From Bacteroidota bacterium (GTDB taxonomy: Bacteria > Bacteroidota > Bacteroidia > Chitinophagales > Chitinophagaceae), in assembly GCA_029555415.1 (NCBI GenBank), contig JAKPSI010000024.1, positions 1-56,208 of the forward strand: 56,208 nt of DNA, in the 5' to 3' direction. Below the pieces are notes generated by a model that was given only the letters and a program-made list of their open reading frames with translations, had not been told where the DNA came from and made no database searches. The stretch's first letter is position 1, and the number at the start of each line of letters is the position of its first letter. The position numbers were made by a program, and so were the translations under genes. Of this stretch, positions 9,631 to 17,934 are shown one piece after another.

Positions 9631-9647
9631 ATTCTGAAGTTAATCAA

Positions 9648-11123
9648 TTATTGAAATGAATGTATGACCTCTTTCGCCACCACTTCACCACTGATCAGGC
9701 TGGGAGGAACGCCGGGGCCCGGAACGGTGAGCTGACCGGTATAAAACAAGTTCTTCACTTTCCGGCTTCTGCATGCAGGCCGGAAGATCGCGGTTTGCAT
9801 CAGCGTATTGGCCAGACCGTATGCATTTCCGCGGAAAGAATTATAATCGGCCGTGAAATCCGAAACGGAATAGGTCTTTTTCACGATCACAGCATCCAGT
9901 AACGACTGACCTGTATGCGCTTCCATTCTTTTCATGATCATCTGAAAATAGCGGTCCCTCAGTTCTTCAGAATCCCCGTCCAGCCCCGCAGCCACCGGAA
10001 TGAGCAATACCAGGTTCTCACATCCTTCAGGGGCAGCCGCAGCATCTGTTACAGAAGAAACACTTGCATAGAACAAAGGTTCATGCGGCCATTGCGGATC
10101 CGAATATATCTCTTTCCCGTGACGGTCGAACGGCACATCAAAGAAAAGGGAGTGATGGACGGCTTGTTTAATTTTTTTATTCAAACCGACGTAAAACAAT
10201 AAACAGGAAGGGGCCATCACCCGTTTTTTCCAGTATGCATCACTGTAAGTACGGGATCCCTCTGGTAACAGTTTTGTTTCTGTAAAGTGATAATCCGCTC
10301 CGCTCACGACAGCTGTGGCGGTATACCCGCCTTTGGCGGTATGAACGGTTTTCAGTGCTCCGCCATTCACTTCCAATGATGTGACGGCTTCATTGAAACG
10401 GAATTCAACACCCAGTTCAAGGGCCAGCTTGTACATGCCTTCCACTACTGCGTACATTCCTCCGTCCGGATACCAGGTACCTCCTTTGATGTCGGCATAG
10501 TTCATGAGGCTGTACAACGCCGGCGTATCTTCCGGTAATGCACCGAGGAACAATACGGGAAACTCCATCAGTTGGCGGAGTTTGGTATGTTTGAAATAAC
10601 GGGCGATATGTTTCTTGATGGAACTGAAAACCTGTAAACGGAATACACCGAGTATGGTCTCTTTATCGAGGAATTCAGTGACGGACAAACCTGGTTTATA
10701 CACCAGTCGGTTCATCCCCACACTGTATTTGTAGGCAGCGCCGTCAAGATACTTTTCCAGTTGTGCGCCACTACCGGGTTCAATTGCTTCAAAAGTTGCT
10801 TTCAGCTGGTTGAAGTCGGCCGGCATATCGGTAACCCCTTCGTTCCAGAAAACACGGTAGGAAGGATCGAGTCGTTTCAGCGTATAATAGTCAGAAACCT
10901 TTTTCCCGAACTGCGCGAAATAACGATCGAACACATCGGGCATCCAGTAAAAGCTGGGACCCATATCGAAAGTGAAACCCTGTTCTTTATATTGCGCGGC
11001 CCTTCCACCGGGTGTTGCATTCTTTTCCATAACGGTCACTTTCCATCCCGCTTTCGCGAGAAAAGAGGCCGCTGACAGTCCGGCGAAGCCGCTGCCGATC
11101 ACAATAACTGAGGGTTGCTGCAA
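9648..11123 (-). CDS. crtI: phytoene desaturase CrtI
   Basis: 491 residues, the family's usual length. The N-terminal FAD dinucleotide motif VIGSGFAGLSAA (from residue 8) and the C-terminal signature near YTGQLTVPGPGVPPS are diagnostic of CrtI. It performs the successive desaturations that turn phytoene into lycopene using FAD. It starts 8 bases after the sigma factor gene stops, so the two are almost certainly co-transcribed. Confidence 0.95.
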   Translation of the reverse strand: MQQPSVIVIGSGFAGLSAASFLAKAGWKVTVMEKNATPGGRAAQYKEQGFTFDMGPSFYWMPDVFDRYFAQFGKKVSDYYTLKRLDPSYRVFWNEGVTDMPADFNQLKATFEAIEPGSGAQLEKYLDGAAYKYSVGMNRLVYKPGLSVTEFLDKETILGVFRLQVFSSIKKHIARYFKHTKLRQLMEFPVLFLGALPEDTPALYSLMNYADIKGGTWYPDGGMYAVVEGMYKLALELGVEFRFNEAVTSLEVNGGALKTVHTAKGGYTATAVVSGADYHFTETKLLPEGSRTYSDAYWKKRVMAPSCLLFYVGLNKKIKQAVHHSLFFDVPFDRHGKEIYSDPQWPHEPLFYASVSSVTDAAAAPEGCENLVLLIPVAAGLDGDSEELRDRYFQMIMKRMEAHTGQSLLDAVIVKKTYSVSDFTADYNSFRGNAYGLANTLMQTAIFRPACRSRKVKNLFYTGQLTVPGPGVPPSLISGEVVAKEVIHSFQ

Positions 11124-11131
11124 AATGATAA

Positions 11132-11632
11132 TTAATAACGGGTGATCTGTTCCTTCAGCAGTTTACGGGCAAAATGGATGCGGCTTTTGATCGTACCCAG
11201 GGGTTCCTGTAATACATCCGCGATCTCATTATACCTGTAACCTTCAAAGTACAATAAAAATGGTGTCTTGAAAATTTCAGGCAGTGCCTTGATGGCAGCC
11301 TGGATCTCTTTCATCCGAAGGTTCGTTTCGGCAGCATTTGCAACCGTAGCCTGTTTCTGATTGATGAGGAAATCGTTGCTGCTGTTATCGAGTATCGTCT
11401 TCTGTTTGACCTTTCTGCGGTAATTGTTGATGAAGATATTCCGCATGATCGTGAAGAGCCAGGCTTTGATATTGGTACCCACATGGTACTTCTCCTGGTT
11501 GGCCAGTGCCTTGTACAAGGTTTCCTGACAGAGGTCATTCGCGGCTTCCGTATCACGGGTAAGATTGATCGCAAATGGCTTCAGGAAATCCGCATTGTCC
11601 AGCAACAGTTCATTGAATTCAAGAGAAGACAT
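11132..11632 (-). CDS. ECF-type RNA polymerase sigma factor heading the carotenoid operon
   Basis: 166 residues with sigma region 2 (DLCQETLYKAL; IKAWLFTIMRNIFINNYRR) and region 4 helix-turn-helix (GYRYNEIADVLQEPLGTIKSRIHFARKLL), joined by a short linker: the two-domain layout of extracytoplasmic-function sigma factors. No anti-sigma gene is adjacent. Position as first gene before crtI, with a light-sensor-like MerR gene immediately upstream, parallels the known LitS (sigma) / LitR (MerR-B12) pair that controls carotenoids in actinomycetes. Regulation is inferred from the promoter and inverted repeats in the 99 bases upstream. Confidence 0.9.
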   Translation of the reverse strand: MSSLEFNELLLDNADFLKPFAINLTRDTEAANDLCQETLYKALANQEKYHVGTNIKAWLFTIMRNIFINNYRRKVKQKTILDNSSNDFLINQKQATVANAAETNLRMKEIQAAIKALPEIFKTPFLLYFEGYRYNEIADVLQEPLGTIKSRIHFARKLLKEQITRY

Positions 11633-11637
11633 TCTAT

Positions 11638-11671
11638 TTTGTTTAATTATTAAGACATAAAATTAAACAAA
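11638..11671. promoter_or_regulatory. 11-bp perfect inverted repeat, candidate operator in the sigma-crt leader
   Basis: Arms TTTGTTTAATT (11638-11648) and AATTAAACAAA (11661-11671), separated by 12 bases. It lies between the predicted transcription start and the sigma factor ATG (11632). The left arm plus ATT is repeated exactly at 11693-11706 inside the promoter, so the same half-site occurs at several positions. This suggests cooperative binding by the adjacent MerR/cobalamin regulator; binding itself is inferred. Confidence 0.6.
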
Positions 11672-11684
11672 CTAAGTTGCCAGC

Positions 11685-11715
11685 CAAATCTATTTGTTTA
11701 ATTATTGATAACAAA
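11685..11715 (-). promoter_or_regulatory. Bacteroidota-type promoter of the sigma-crt operon
   Basis: On the minus strand: TTTG (11715-11712), a 19-base spacer, then TAGATTTG (11692-11685). This matches the Bacteroidota primary-sigma consensus TTTG-N19-TAnnTTTG without mismatch. The start site would be near 11678, giving a leader of about 45 bases before the sigma ATG. Confidence 0.7.
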
Positions 11716-11718
11716 TAG
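11690..11718. promoter_or_regulatory. 9-bp inverted repeat overlapping the sigma-crt promoter, candidate operator
   Basis: Arms CTATTTGTT (11690-11698) and AACAAATAG (11710-11718) with an 11-base spacer. A second overlapping pair, TGTTTAA (11695-11701) and TTAAACA (11719-11725), is nested in it. The repeat spans the region from the -33 box to the -7 box, where a bound repressor would exclude polymerase. CarH-type repressors bind such promoter-overlapping sites in the dark and leave on illumination. Confidence 0.6.
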
Positions 11719-11731
11719 TTAAACAGAATAA

Positions 11732-12610
11732 TCAGAATGAAGAAAGATACTCCATTACCTCGGAGAGGGAACGCTTAAAATGCACATTTACAGGCAGTTG
11801 CTTGCGATAGGCCTGGGTCAGTTGTCCTGAAACCACCACCGGGTGATTGGGGCAGCGGACTTGCACCTGCTGGAGGAAACGGTCCAGACTGAAGCCGGGG
11901 GCCGTGGCTGTCAGGTGGGTGAAAATGATATCGGGTTTCTTGAGATGGATGACCTGCTCCACATCTTTCAGGGGCACATTGGCACCGAGGTAGATGGTTT
12001 GCGCACCCCGGCTGCGCAGCAGATAGTACATAAAAAGAAGACCCAGTTCATGGTATTCCCCTTCCGGGAGGAAAAGGAGGAAGGTCTTTCCCATCTCGAT
12101 ATGTGAAACCGTTGATTCTATGGCAACGATCAGTTTCTGGCGGATGATATTAGTAACCAGGTGTTCCTGCGCGGGGTTGATCCGTCCGGTAAGCCAGAGG
12201 ATCCCGATCTTTTCCAGGAAGGGGAATATGATCTGGACGACGGTCCTTTCGATCCCTTTCGCAGCGATATGTTCATTGAGGATCTTCTCGAAGCGCTCCA
12301 TATCCAGGTCGATCATTTCCTGAAGCAGGCTGTTGATGATCCGCTCCTGTTGCGCTCGCGTATCATCGAGACCCAGGATCCTCTCGCGGATCTCTTTTTC
12401 GTTCATCCTGTCGATATGCGAGATCTTGAATCCGTACTTATTCAGCAAAGCGATATTCAAAACGGTCTTCAGTTCGTCGTTACTGTAATAGCGGATATTG
12501 GTATCCGTCCGTTTCGGCTTCAGGAAATTATAACGTTGCTCCCAAATCCGGATGGTATGGGCTTTGATGCCCGAAAGGTTCTCGATATCCTTGATCGTAA
12601 AGGAGTTCAT
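11732..12610 (-). CDS. MerR-family regulator with cobalamin-binding light-sensor domain (CarH/LitR-like)
   Basis: 292 residues. N-terminal MerR winged helix (residues 4-70, HTIRIWEQRY), then a helical bundle and a Rossmann B12-binding domain. The bundle carries W139-x9-E149-H150, the W-x9-EH cap motif of the adenosylcobalamin photoreceptor CarH, and the Rossmann domain carries E185-Y-H187-E-L-G190, the ExHxxG motif whose His is the lower axial cobalt ligand. Both motifs intact suggests a genuine B12-dependent light sensor rather than a B12-independent CarA type. It is expected to repress carotenoid genes in the dark. It lies directly upstream of the ECF sigma-crt operon; no clear TAnnTTTG promoter of its own was found. 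Confidence 0.88.
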   Translation of the reverse strand: MNSFTIKDIENLSGIKAHTIRIWEQRYNFLKPKRTDTNIRYYSNDELKTVLNIALLNKYGFKISHIDRMNEKEIRERILGLDDTRAQQERIINSLLQEMIDLDMERFEKILNEHIAAKGIERTVVQIIFPFLEKIGILWLTGRINPAQEHLVTNIIRQKLIVAIESTVSHIEMGKTFLLFLPEGEYHELGLLFMYYLLRSRGAQTIYLGANVPLKDVEQVIHLKKPDIIFTHLTATAPGFSLDRFLQQVQVRCPNHPVVVSGQLTQAYRKQLPVNVHFKRSLSEVMEYLSSF

Positions 12611-12656
12611 GAAGGATATAACAGGGAAGAGCTGAAAAGGTTCGGAGGGGGAAATG

Positions 12657-12684
12657 TTGAGTTTTGAATGTTGAATTTTGAATG
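12657..12684 (+). repeat. heptamer array (TTGAATG/TTGAATT type)
   Basis: Exactly four consecutive 7-base units (TTGAGTT, TTGAATG, TTGAATT, TTGAATG). A looser G/T-rich stretch of TTTTGGG repeats follows at 12699-12719. The 199 bases between carH-like and the phosphatase gene hold this array, the one at 12785-12810 and no recognisable gene. Confidence 0.7.
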
Positions 12685-12784
12685 GGGAGGAGATACTGGT
12701 TTTGGGTTTTGGGTTGGGGAAGAGGCATTGAAAGGACGGTGATCTGCCTTAATGGAGAGAAGGAGAAGTACTGGTGCTGCAGTC

Positions 12785-12810
12785 TTAATACTTAATACTA
12801 AATACTGAAT
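12785..12810 (+). repeat. heptamer array (TTAATAC/TAAATAC type)
   Basis: Nearly four 7-base units (TTAATAC, TTAATAC, TAAATAC, TGAAT) end exactly at the last base of the stop codon of the minus-strand phosphatase gene. Same period as the other arrays but an unrelated unit. Confidence 0.65.
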
Positions 12811-13565
12811 CAATCAACCAGTTCAGCGTTACGCAGTTTGCCGCCGTCGAGGAGTTTACGGAGGCCGGCATTATAGAGACCATCCTGCAAGGCTTGCAAA
12901 TGGCGGAAGTTGTGAAGATCGGTCCCTACGAAATCGTAATATTCTTTTTTGATCAGGTAGTTGGCCAGCTCTGCGGAAGAGCGGCCATAATAACCGGAAA
13001 GTGAAAGCAGGTTCAGCTGGAACAGGCAGCCGATATCACGAAGGTCATCATAAAAATCCTTTGCGTTCTCGAGATAAACATAACGCTCCGGATGCGCGAT
13101 CACCGGCTGATAGCCTTTCAGCTGCATATCGAACAGGATATCTTTCAGGCTCATCGGACGGTGTGCCAGTGAGAACTCGACCAGGACCATATTGCCTGTC
13201 AGTGTAAGTAACGGTTCTTTGCCATCCAGCAGGGAAGAGAAATGGTCATCCATGAAATATTCAGCGGCCGCTTTGATCTCGATATCACTGAACTCTTTTT
13301 GCGCAACGGTTTGCAGTGTATCCGCTTTTCTCAGAATATCATCCCGTTCATTGCGGTACATATCCCACATGATATGAGGAGTCGTGATCAGTTTTTTATA
13401 CCCCAACTCCCGCATGCCCCGGATCAGTTCCAGTGAAGTTTTCCAGTCGGGCGAACCATCATCGATACCCGGCAGCAGATGCGAGTGCATATCGGTGCCG
13501 ATAACACTGAGATCTGGTTTTGTACCTGAAGCTGCGGGGCGCGACTTCCTGAAAAAGTTGAACAT
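12810..13565 (-). CDS. CpsB/YwqE-type protein tyrosine phosphatase (PHP fold)
   Basis: 251 residues. Metal-binding His/Asp motifs of the PHP superfamily are in order: TDMHSHLLPGIDDG near residue 24, TTPHI, the HPERY motif around residue 160 and GTDLHNF near residue 215. Such Mn-dependent phosphatases dephosphorylate the tyrosine-rich tail of Wzc-type kinases and so set capsule chain export. The matching kinase (46111-48525) is 33 kb upstream in the same gene block. This is the last gene of the polysaccharide region, 29 bases after the sugar transferase start region. Confidence 0.88.
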   Translation of the reverse strand: MFNFFRKSRPAASGTKPDLSVIGTDMHSHLLPGIDDGSPDWKTSLELIRGMRELGYKKLITTPHIMWDMYRNERDDILRKADTLQTVAQKEFSDIEIKAAAEYFMDDHFSSLLDGKEPLLTLTGNMVLVEFSLAHRPMSLKDILFDMQLKGYQPVIAHPERYVYLENAKDFYDDLRDIGCLFQLNLLSLSGYYGRSSAELANYLIKKEYYDFVGTDLHNFRHLQALQDGLYNAGLRKLLDGGKLRNAELVD

Positions 13566-13594
13566 ACAGGATGAATTCTATTAAAATTACAAAA

Positions 13595-14257
13595 TCAGGA
13601 CGCTCTTTTGGGCAGGTCGGGAAAGATTTTATAGACCAGGTCCACCTTCGGGAACACCACATACCAACCGGTAAGCAGCATGATCATCAGGTCCGTATAA
13701 AAGCCCTGATGCTGCTGGTACCACATTTCAACGGCTCCTTTATAAGGCAGGATGACAGTACGGTAACATTCCTGCGGAGGCAAACTGCTTTGTGTGATGA
13801 TAAGCTCTTCATCACGGAATACGATCGAACCGATTCCGGTCAGTCCCGGCCTTACGTTGTAGACTTTCGCCTGCATCTCTTCAGAATAACGGTCGAACCC
13901 GACCTTCATGAGTGGACGGGGACCCACAAAGGACATATCACCGGTCAGGATATTGATCACCTGCGGCAGTTCGTTGAACTTACTCTGCCGGAGGAATTTT
14001 CCGATCGAAGTGATGCGCGGATCATTACGGACCGTCATATCCCCGTTGCCCATTTGCGGACTGTTCTTCAGCATCGTCGCGAATTTCCAGATGCGGAAGA
14101 TCTTATTACGGTAGCCCACGCGGTCCTGACGATAGAACACTTCATGTTCACCGGTCAGCAACAACAGGATCACCACCGGAATGAAGATCGGCAGCAAAAT
14201 GATGAACGCGATGGTCGCGAATACGATATCGAAGAACCTTTTGATGAGCTGGTACAT
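13595..14257 (-). CDS. initiating sugar phosphotransferase (PglC/WcaJ-C-terminal type)
   Basis: 220 residues. One N-terminal re-entrant hydrophobic helix (residues 5-35) is followed by the catalytic domain with RIWKFATM, the DPRITSIGKFLR segment, KFNELPQVINIL and GDMSFVGPRPL, all signature parts of monotopic phosphoglycosyl transferases. It moves a sugar-1-phosphate from a UDP-sugar to undecaprenyl phosphate, the first step of repeat-unit assembly. The short length means it lacks the extra membrane domain of full WcaJ/WbaP. It starts 2 bases after the aminotransferase gene ends. Confidence 0.92.
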   Translation of the reverse strand: MYQLIKRFFDIVFATIAFIILLPIFIPVVILLLLTGEHEVFYRQDRVGYRNKIFRIWKFATMLKNSPQMGNGDMTVRNDPRITSIGKFLRQSKFNELPQVINILTGDMSFVGPRPLMKVGFDRYSEEMQAKVYNVRPGLTGIGSIVFRDEELIITQSSLPPQECYRTVILPYKGAVEMWYQQHQGFYTDLMIMLLTGWYVVFPKVDLVYKIFPDLPKRAS

Positions 14258-14259
14258 GG

Positions 14260-15408
14260 TCAGGATAATGCGTTTTTGATCTCCCGCTGAACGATCTCGA
14301 GTTCTTCATCGGTGATGCCGGTGGAACAGGGAATGCTCAGGCAGGTATTATAGATCTTATCCGATTCATCTGAATGCTGAACGAACAGACAATGACTGTA
14401 CATAGGTAATTTATTCATGGGCATCCAGAAACGGCGGCTCATGATCTTGTTCGCATTCAGGTGGTCGAGTAATTGTTTTTGTTTCTCCGTGCGGATCGTG
14501 AACAGCCATCCGTTGGTCTCCACTTCCGGCAACTCCTGCTGAAAGCTGATATCAGCCACGCCCTGCAGGGATGCTTTATAGTATGCCACACATTCCTTCT
14601 TCCTTTTGATGAAGGAGGGCAATAATTCCATTTGGCCGACACCAATCGCGGCCAGCACATTCACGAGTCTGTAATTATAACCTACTTCATCATGGAAATA
14701 TTCATCGGGACTGGCTTTGGCGGTCGTGGTCAGATGCTTGGCATGTTTGGCCAGTTGCTCATCATCCGTTACGATCACTCCACCGCCGCCTGTAGAGATG
14801 ATCTTGTTGCCATTGAAACTGAAACAACCCAGTGGCGAGAAACGACCAGCGGACCTTCCTTTATAAGTAGATCCCAGTGCTTCCGTGGAATCTTCCACCA
14901 CAGCGATCGGGTATTTGCTGATGATGGACTGAAAACGGTCCATGTCACACAAATTCCCGAGGATGTGCACGGGCATGATGGCGCGGATGGGTTTGCGGTC
15001 CTTTTTCAGTAACAGCACCTCCCCTTCCAGTACGGTCTGTTCCTGCAGGAACTGTTCCAGCAGGTCAAGGTCCATTTGCCACATCAACGGATCGGCATCG
15101 ATGAGGATGGGCTCCGCACCGAGGTAACGGATCGAGTTGGCGGATGCCACGAAAGTCAGATTCGGCAGGATCACATAATCCCCGTATTTCACACCACTCA
15201 GCAGCAGTGCGATATGTAGAGCTGATGTACCATTGACAGCAGCAACGCCGAAGCGCGCCCCTGCGAAATCGGCCACCATTTGTTCAAAACGGTTGACGTA
15301 CTCACCGACGGAAGATATCCAGCCGGTATCCAGGCATTCCTTTACATATTGCCATTCATTACCGGCGATATTGGGAACGCTGAGCGGGATGAAACGATCG
15401 TTACTCAT
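14260..15408 (-). CDS. DegT/DnrJ-family PLP sugar aminotransferase (LegC/ArnB-like)
   Basis: About 382 residues from the ATG at 15408; an in-frame upstream start (15450) would overlap the epimerase gene by 50 bases, whereas 15408 gives an 8-base overlap typical of coupling. The start IPLSVPNIAGNEW and GWISSVGEYV are typical of LegC-like nucleotide-sugar aminotransferases; the PLP-binding Lys lies in SFNGNKIIS and the phosphate-contact Glu-Asp in VVEDSTEALG. It transfers an amino group to a 4-keto sugar nucleotide. With the dehydrogenase, decarboxylase-like SDR and formyltransferase it could act as the ArnB step. Confidence 0.9.
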   Translation of the reverse strand: MSNDRFIPLSVPNIAGNEWQYVKECLDTGWISSVGEYVNRFEQMVADFAGARFGVAAVNGTSALHIALLLSGVKYGDYVILPNLTFVASANSIRYLGAEPILIDADPLMWQMDLDLLEQFLQEQTVLEGEVLLLKKDRKPIRAIMPVHILGNLCDMDRFQSIISKYPIAVVEDSTEALGSTYKGRSAGRFSPLGCFSFNGNKIISTGGGGVIVTDDEQLAKHAKHLTTTAKASPDEYFHDEVGYNYRLVNVLAAIGVGQMELLPSFIKRKKECVAYYKASLQGVADISFQQELPEVETNGWLFTIRTEKQKQLLDHLNANKIMSRRFWMPMNKLPMYSHCLFVQHSDESDKIYNTCLSIPCSTGITDEELEIVQREIKNALS

Positions 15409-16396
15409 ATACTTTATTTCCTTCTTCGAGATACTGGTCATACCATTCAATGGTCTTCTTCAATCCTTCTTTCCACAACACTTCCGGCTCAAAACCGAGT
15501 ACGGTCCTGGCTTTTGTGATATCGGGACAGCGGCGTGAAACGGAACCGGGGTAGGTCGGTGCATCTTCATACGTTCCTTTATAGTTCATCAGTTCACCGC
15601 TGTAGTGGATCAGGTCACCGATGGTGATCTCATCCTGTGTTCCGATGTGGAAGATCTCTCCGTTCGTACCGGGTTGTTCCATGGCAAGCACCGTACCCTT
15701 TACCGCATCGCTGATGTAACAGAATGCGCGGGTCTGGTCATGGCCATACACTTTGAAAGGCGCTTCATTACTGCGGAAGCGCACCACCAGATGCGGGATC
15801 ACATGTTTGAAGCCCATGCGCGGTCCGTATACATTATGATACCGTACGATCGAAGCTTCAAAACCGAGGATGCGGGAATAGTTCAGGAAACCGGATTCGC
15901 CGAGCATTTTTGTTACCGCATAAGTAAATCGCGGATGACCGATATCCTGGATACAAAGCGGTACTTCTTCCGCTGTGGGAACGGTATATCCGAATGCCTC
16001 AATAGTGCCGGCATAACATTCGCTGGTAGAGGTGAACAGCACTTTGCCGATCTGTGAACGGCGTATCCACTCCAGGGTATTAAAGATCAAAGCCGTGTTG
16101 ATGCGGATGATCTCATGCGGAATGGAGTTGGCATTATCAACACCCACGACTGATGCGAGCATATACACCTGATCATAGGCACTGTCCAGTCTTTCATAAG
16201 TAGCGGGATCGGTGAAATCACCTGCCACAACTTTGATACCGTGCTTGTTGACGAGCGCGGTAAAGAGCGCGTCTTCTTTTCCCCGTGCGAAATTGTCGGC
16301 GATCGTCAGTTCATAATCGCGGTTCTCAGCCAGGTACTTCGTGATGTTGAAGCCAATGAATCCGGCTCCGCCTAATAACAATACTTTTTTACTCAT
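15401..16396 (-). CDS. NAD-dependent SDR, UDP-glucuronate decarboxylase-like (UXS/ArnA-type)
   Basis: 331 residues, extended SDR. GGAGFIGFN (residues 9-17) binds NAD and the catalytic pair is Y-A-V-T-K. The active-site segment reads STSECY, i.e. Ser-Glu as in UXS and the ArnA decarboxylase, where dehydratases such as RmlB have Asp-Glu. The C-terminal RRCPDITKARTVLGFEP segment also resembles UXS proteins. The likely reaction is oxidative decarboxylation of a UDP-hexuronic acid to a 4-keto-pentose or pentose. It directly follows a UDP-sugar 6-dehydrogenase that would provide the substrate. Epimerase activity cannot be excluded. Confidence 0.82.
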   Translation of the reverse strand: MSKKVLLLGGAGFIGFNITKYLAENRDYELTIADNFARGKEDALFTALVNKHGIKVVAGDFTDPATYERLDSAYDQVYMLASVVGVDNANSIPHEIIRINTALIFNTLEWIRRSQIGKVLFTSTSECYAGTIEAFGYTVPTAEEVPLCIQDIGHPRFTYAVTKMLGESGFLNYSRILGFEASIVRYHNVYGPRMGFKHVIPHLVVRFRSNEAPFKVYGHDQTRAFCYISDAVKGTVLAMEQPGTNGEIFHIGTQDEITIGDLIHYSGELMNYKGTYEDAPTYPGSVSRRCPDITKARTVLGFEPEVLWKEGLKKTIEWYDQYLEEGNKVYE

Positions 16397-16410
16397 AAAG
16401 GGTTTTATGT

Positions 16411-17925
16411 TTATAGATCTCCCCGACCGAGCACCTTGACCGGGTGTTTGGCCGTCAGTTCACCGATCTCTTCTTTGGTCAGAACGCCGATGGTATCATA
16501 AATGAATACAGCATCCCGTTGTAACAGATTCGTGATCAGCTCCCGGCTGCCGCGGTAATCCCGGTGACCGGTCGTGATGACGACGATATCATATGTTTGT
16601 TGCAATAATGAGGGCAGATCCTGATTGACCATTGTATCCCGCTCTTCCCAGTACAATACATGGGGGTCATGAAGGGTAATGGAAGCGCCGGCTGCATTCA
16701 GCTGATCATAGAAAGCTTCAACGGGCGTATATCGGGTATCACCCACATCATTCAGATAGCTGACACCGAGAAGTAATACTTTTTTATCCTGTAATGATCC
16801 GGGGTATTGTGTCTGAAGAAAGTCATATGCATACACAGGCATCTTGTCGTTGATGCGAACCCCTTTCTCGCTTTGCTGCAGCATCTCATCACTACCAAAA
16901 AGATGCTGGCGTGCCCAGCTGGCCAGCAGCGGATCTTTGGTAAGACAGTATCCTCCTACGCCGAGGCCGGGCAGCATGATGTTCTTATGGGTCGGTCGCA
17001 TACGGATCGCGTTCACCACTTCATAAATATCGACACCTGCTTCTTCCGCGAAGCGGCTCCACTCCACCATAAAAGCGATGTTCATGGCGCGGTAAGAGTT
17101 CTCCAGCACCTTCGCCATTTCAGTGGCATTGGTATTGCCCAGGCGGGTGAGCGGATATTCATCCGTACGGATGACAGTACGCAGGAATTTTTCGGTCGCG
17201 TCCGCGCTTTTCTCATCCGTTCCGGCGAAGACCCTGAAGAAATTCTGGATAGAATCAATGTATTTGGGTCCGGGCATCACGCGTTCGTAAGAATGGCCGA
17301 CGCAAAGCTGGTCGGTCGGCAACCCTCTTTCCTGTAAACATTCTTCCAGGATCGGACGAACGATCTTTTGGGAAGTGCCGGGCGGAACAGTGGTTTCGAT
17401 AAGCGCTAATACATCGGGACGGCAATATTGTCCGATGCTGCGAATGGCCTTTTTGAAAGGAGTAAGGTCTACATTATACCCTTCAAGGTCCTTGTTAGCT
17501 GCTGATTTTTTCTGAACATCAAGATTGATATCGACCAGGATCACATCCGCCTGTGCATACGCATAAGGATCATAGGTAGCGTAATAGTTCTGTTTGCGGC
17601 GGGACTCCTGATAGTACAATTCGATCTTGGGATCACTGGCCTGCACCGGGAACTGGCCTTCATTGATAGAACGGATCTTCCAGTAGGAACCGGGTGAGGC
17701 GAGATCGATACCGATCACGGCATATTCTTCGGTGAGGGCATTGGCAACTACGAGTCCCATGACGGAACCGACGAAACCCATGCCCTGGATCACCACCAGT
17801 TTCTTGCCGGGATGTTTGGCCAGAAAGGCATCGATGCCTGCGCGGTCGTCATTGGTATCAGGAAGGATATATTCTTTCCCGGTGAGTGGACTTTTTGAAA
17901 TGCGTGTTGTTGTTTCCGTATTCAT
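16411..17925 (-). CDS. UDP-sugar 6-dehydrogenase family protein
   Basis: 504 residues, longer than the usual 430 owing to an N-terminal extension before the NAD motif (GMGFVGSVMG near residue 49). ETTVPPGTS, the HSYERVMPG segment and the catalytic Cys in GVGGYCLTKDP are all present. It oxidises the C6 hydroxyl of a UDP-hexose twice to the uronic acid. Sequence cues do not settle between UDP-glucose and UDP-N-acetylhexosamine as substrate. It lies between the formyltransferase (upstream) and the decarboxylase-like SDR (14 bases downstream). Confidence 0.88.
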   Translation of the reverse strand: MNTETTTRISKSPLTGKEYILPDTNDDRAGIDAFLAKHPGKKLVVIQGMGFVGSVMGLVVANALTEEYAVIGIDLASPGSYWKIRSINEGQFPVQASDPKIELYYQESRRKQNYYATYDPYAYAQADVILVDINLDVQKKSAANKDLEGYNVDLTPFKKAIRSIGQYCRPDVLALIETTVPPGTSQKIVRPILEECLQERGLPTDQLCVGHSYERVMPGPKYIDSIQNFFRVFAGTDEKSADATEKFLRTVIRTDEYPLTRLGNTNATEMAKVLENSYRAMNIAFMVEWSRFAEEAGVDIYEVVNAIRMRPTHKNIMLPGLGVGGYCLTKDPLLASWARQHLFGSDEMLQQSEKGVRINDKMPVYAYDFLQTQYPGSLQDKKVLLLGVSYLNDVGDTRYTPVEAFYDQLNAAGASITLHDPHVLYWEERDTMVNQDLPSLLQQTYDIVVITTGHRDYRGSRELITNLLQRDAVFIYDTIGVLTKEEIGELTAKHPVKVLGRGDL

Positions 17926-17934
17926 AACATTACA

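Noticed and set aside
11732-12610. Calling the MerR protein a heavy-metal or multidrug regulator
   Set aside because: The W-x9-EH and ExHxxG motifs with a full B12 domain and the crt neighbourhood favour a CarH-like sensor.
13571-14290. 239-codon plus-strand frame opposite the sugar transferase
   Set aside because: Shadow of the minus-strand gene with conserved motifs.
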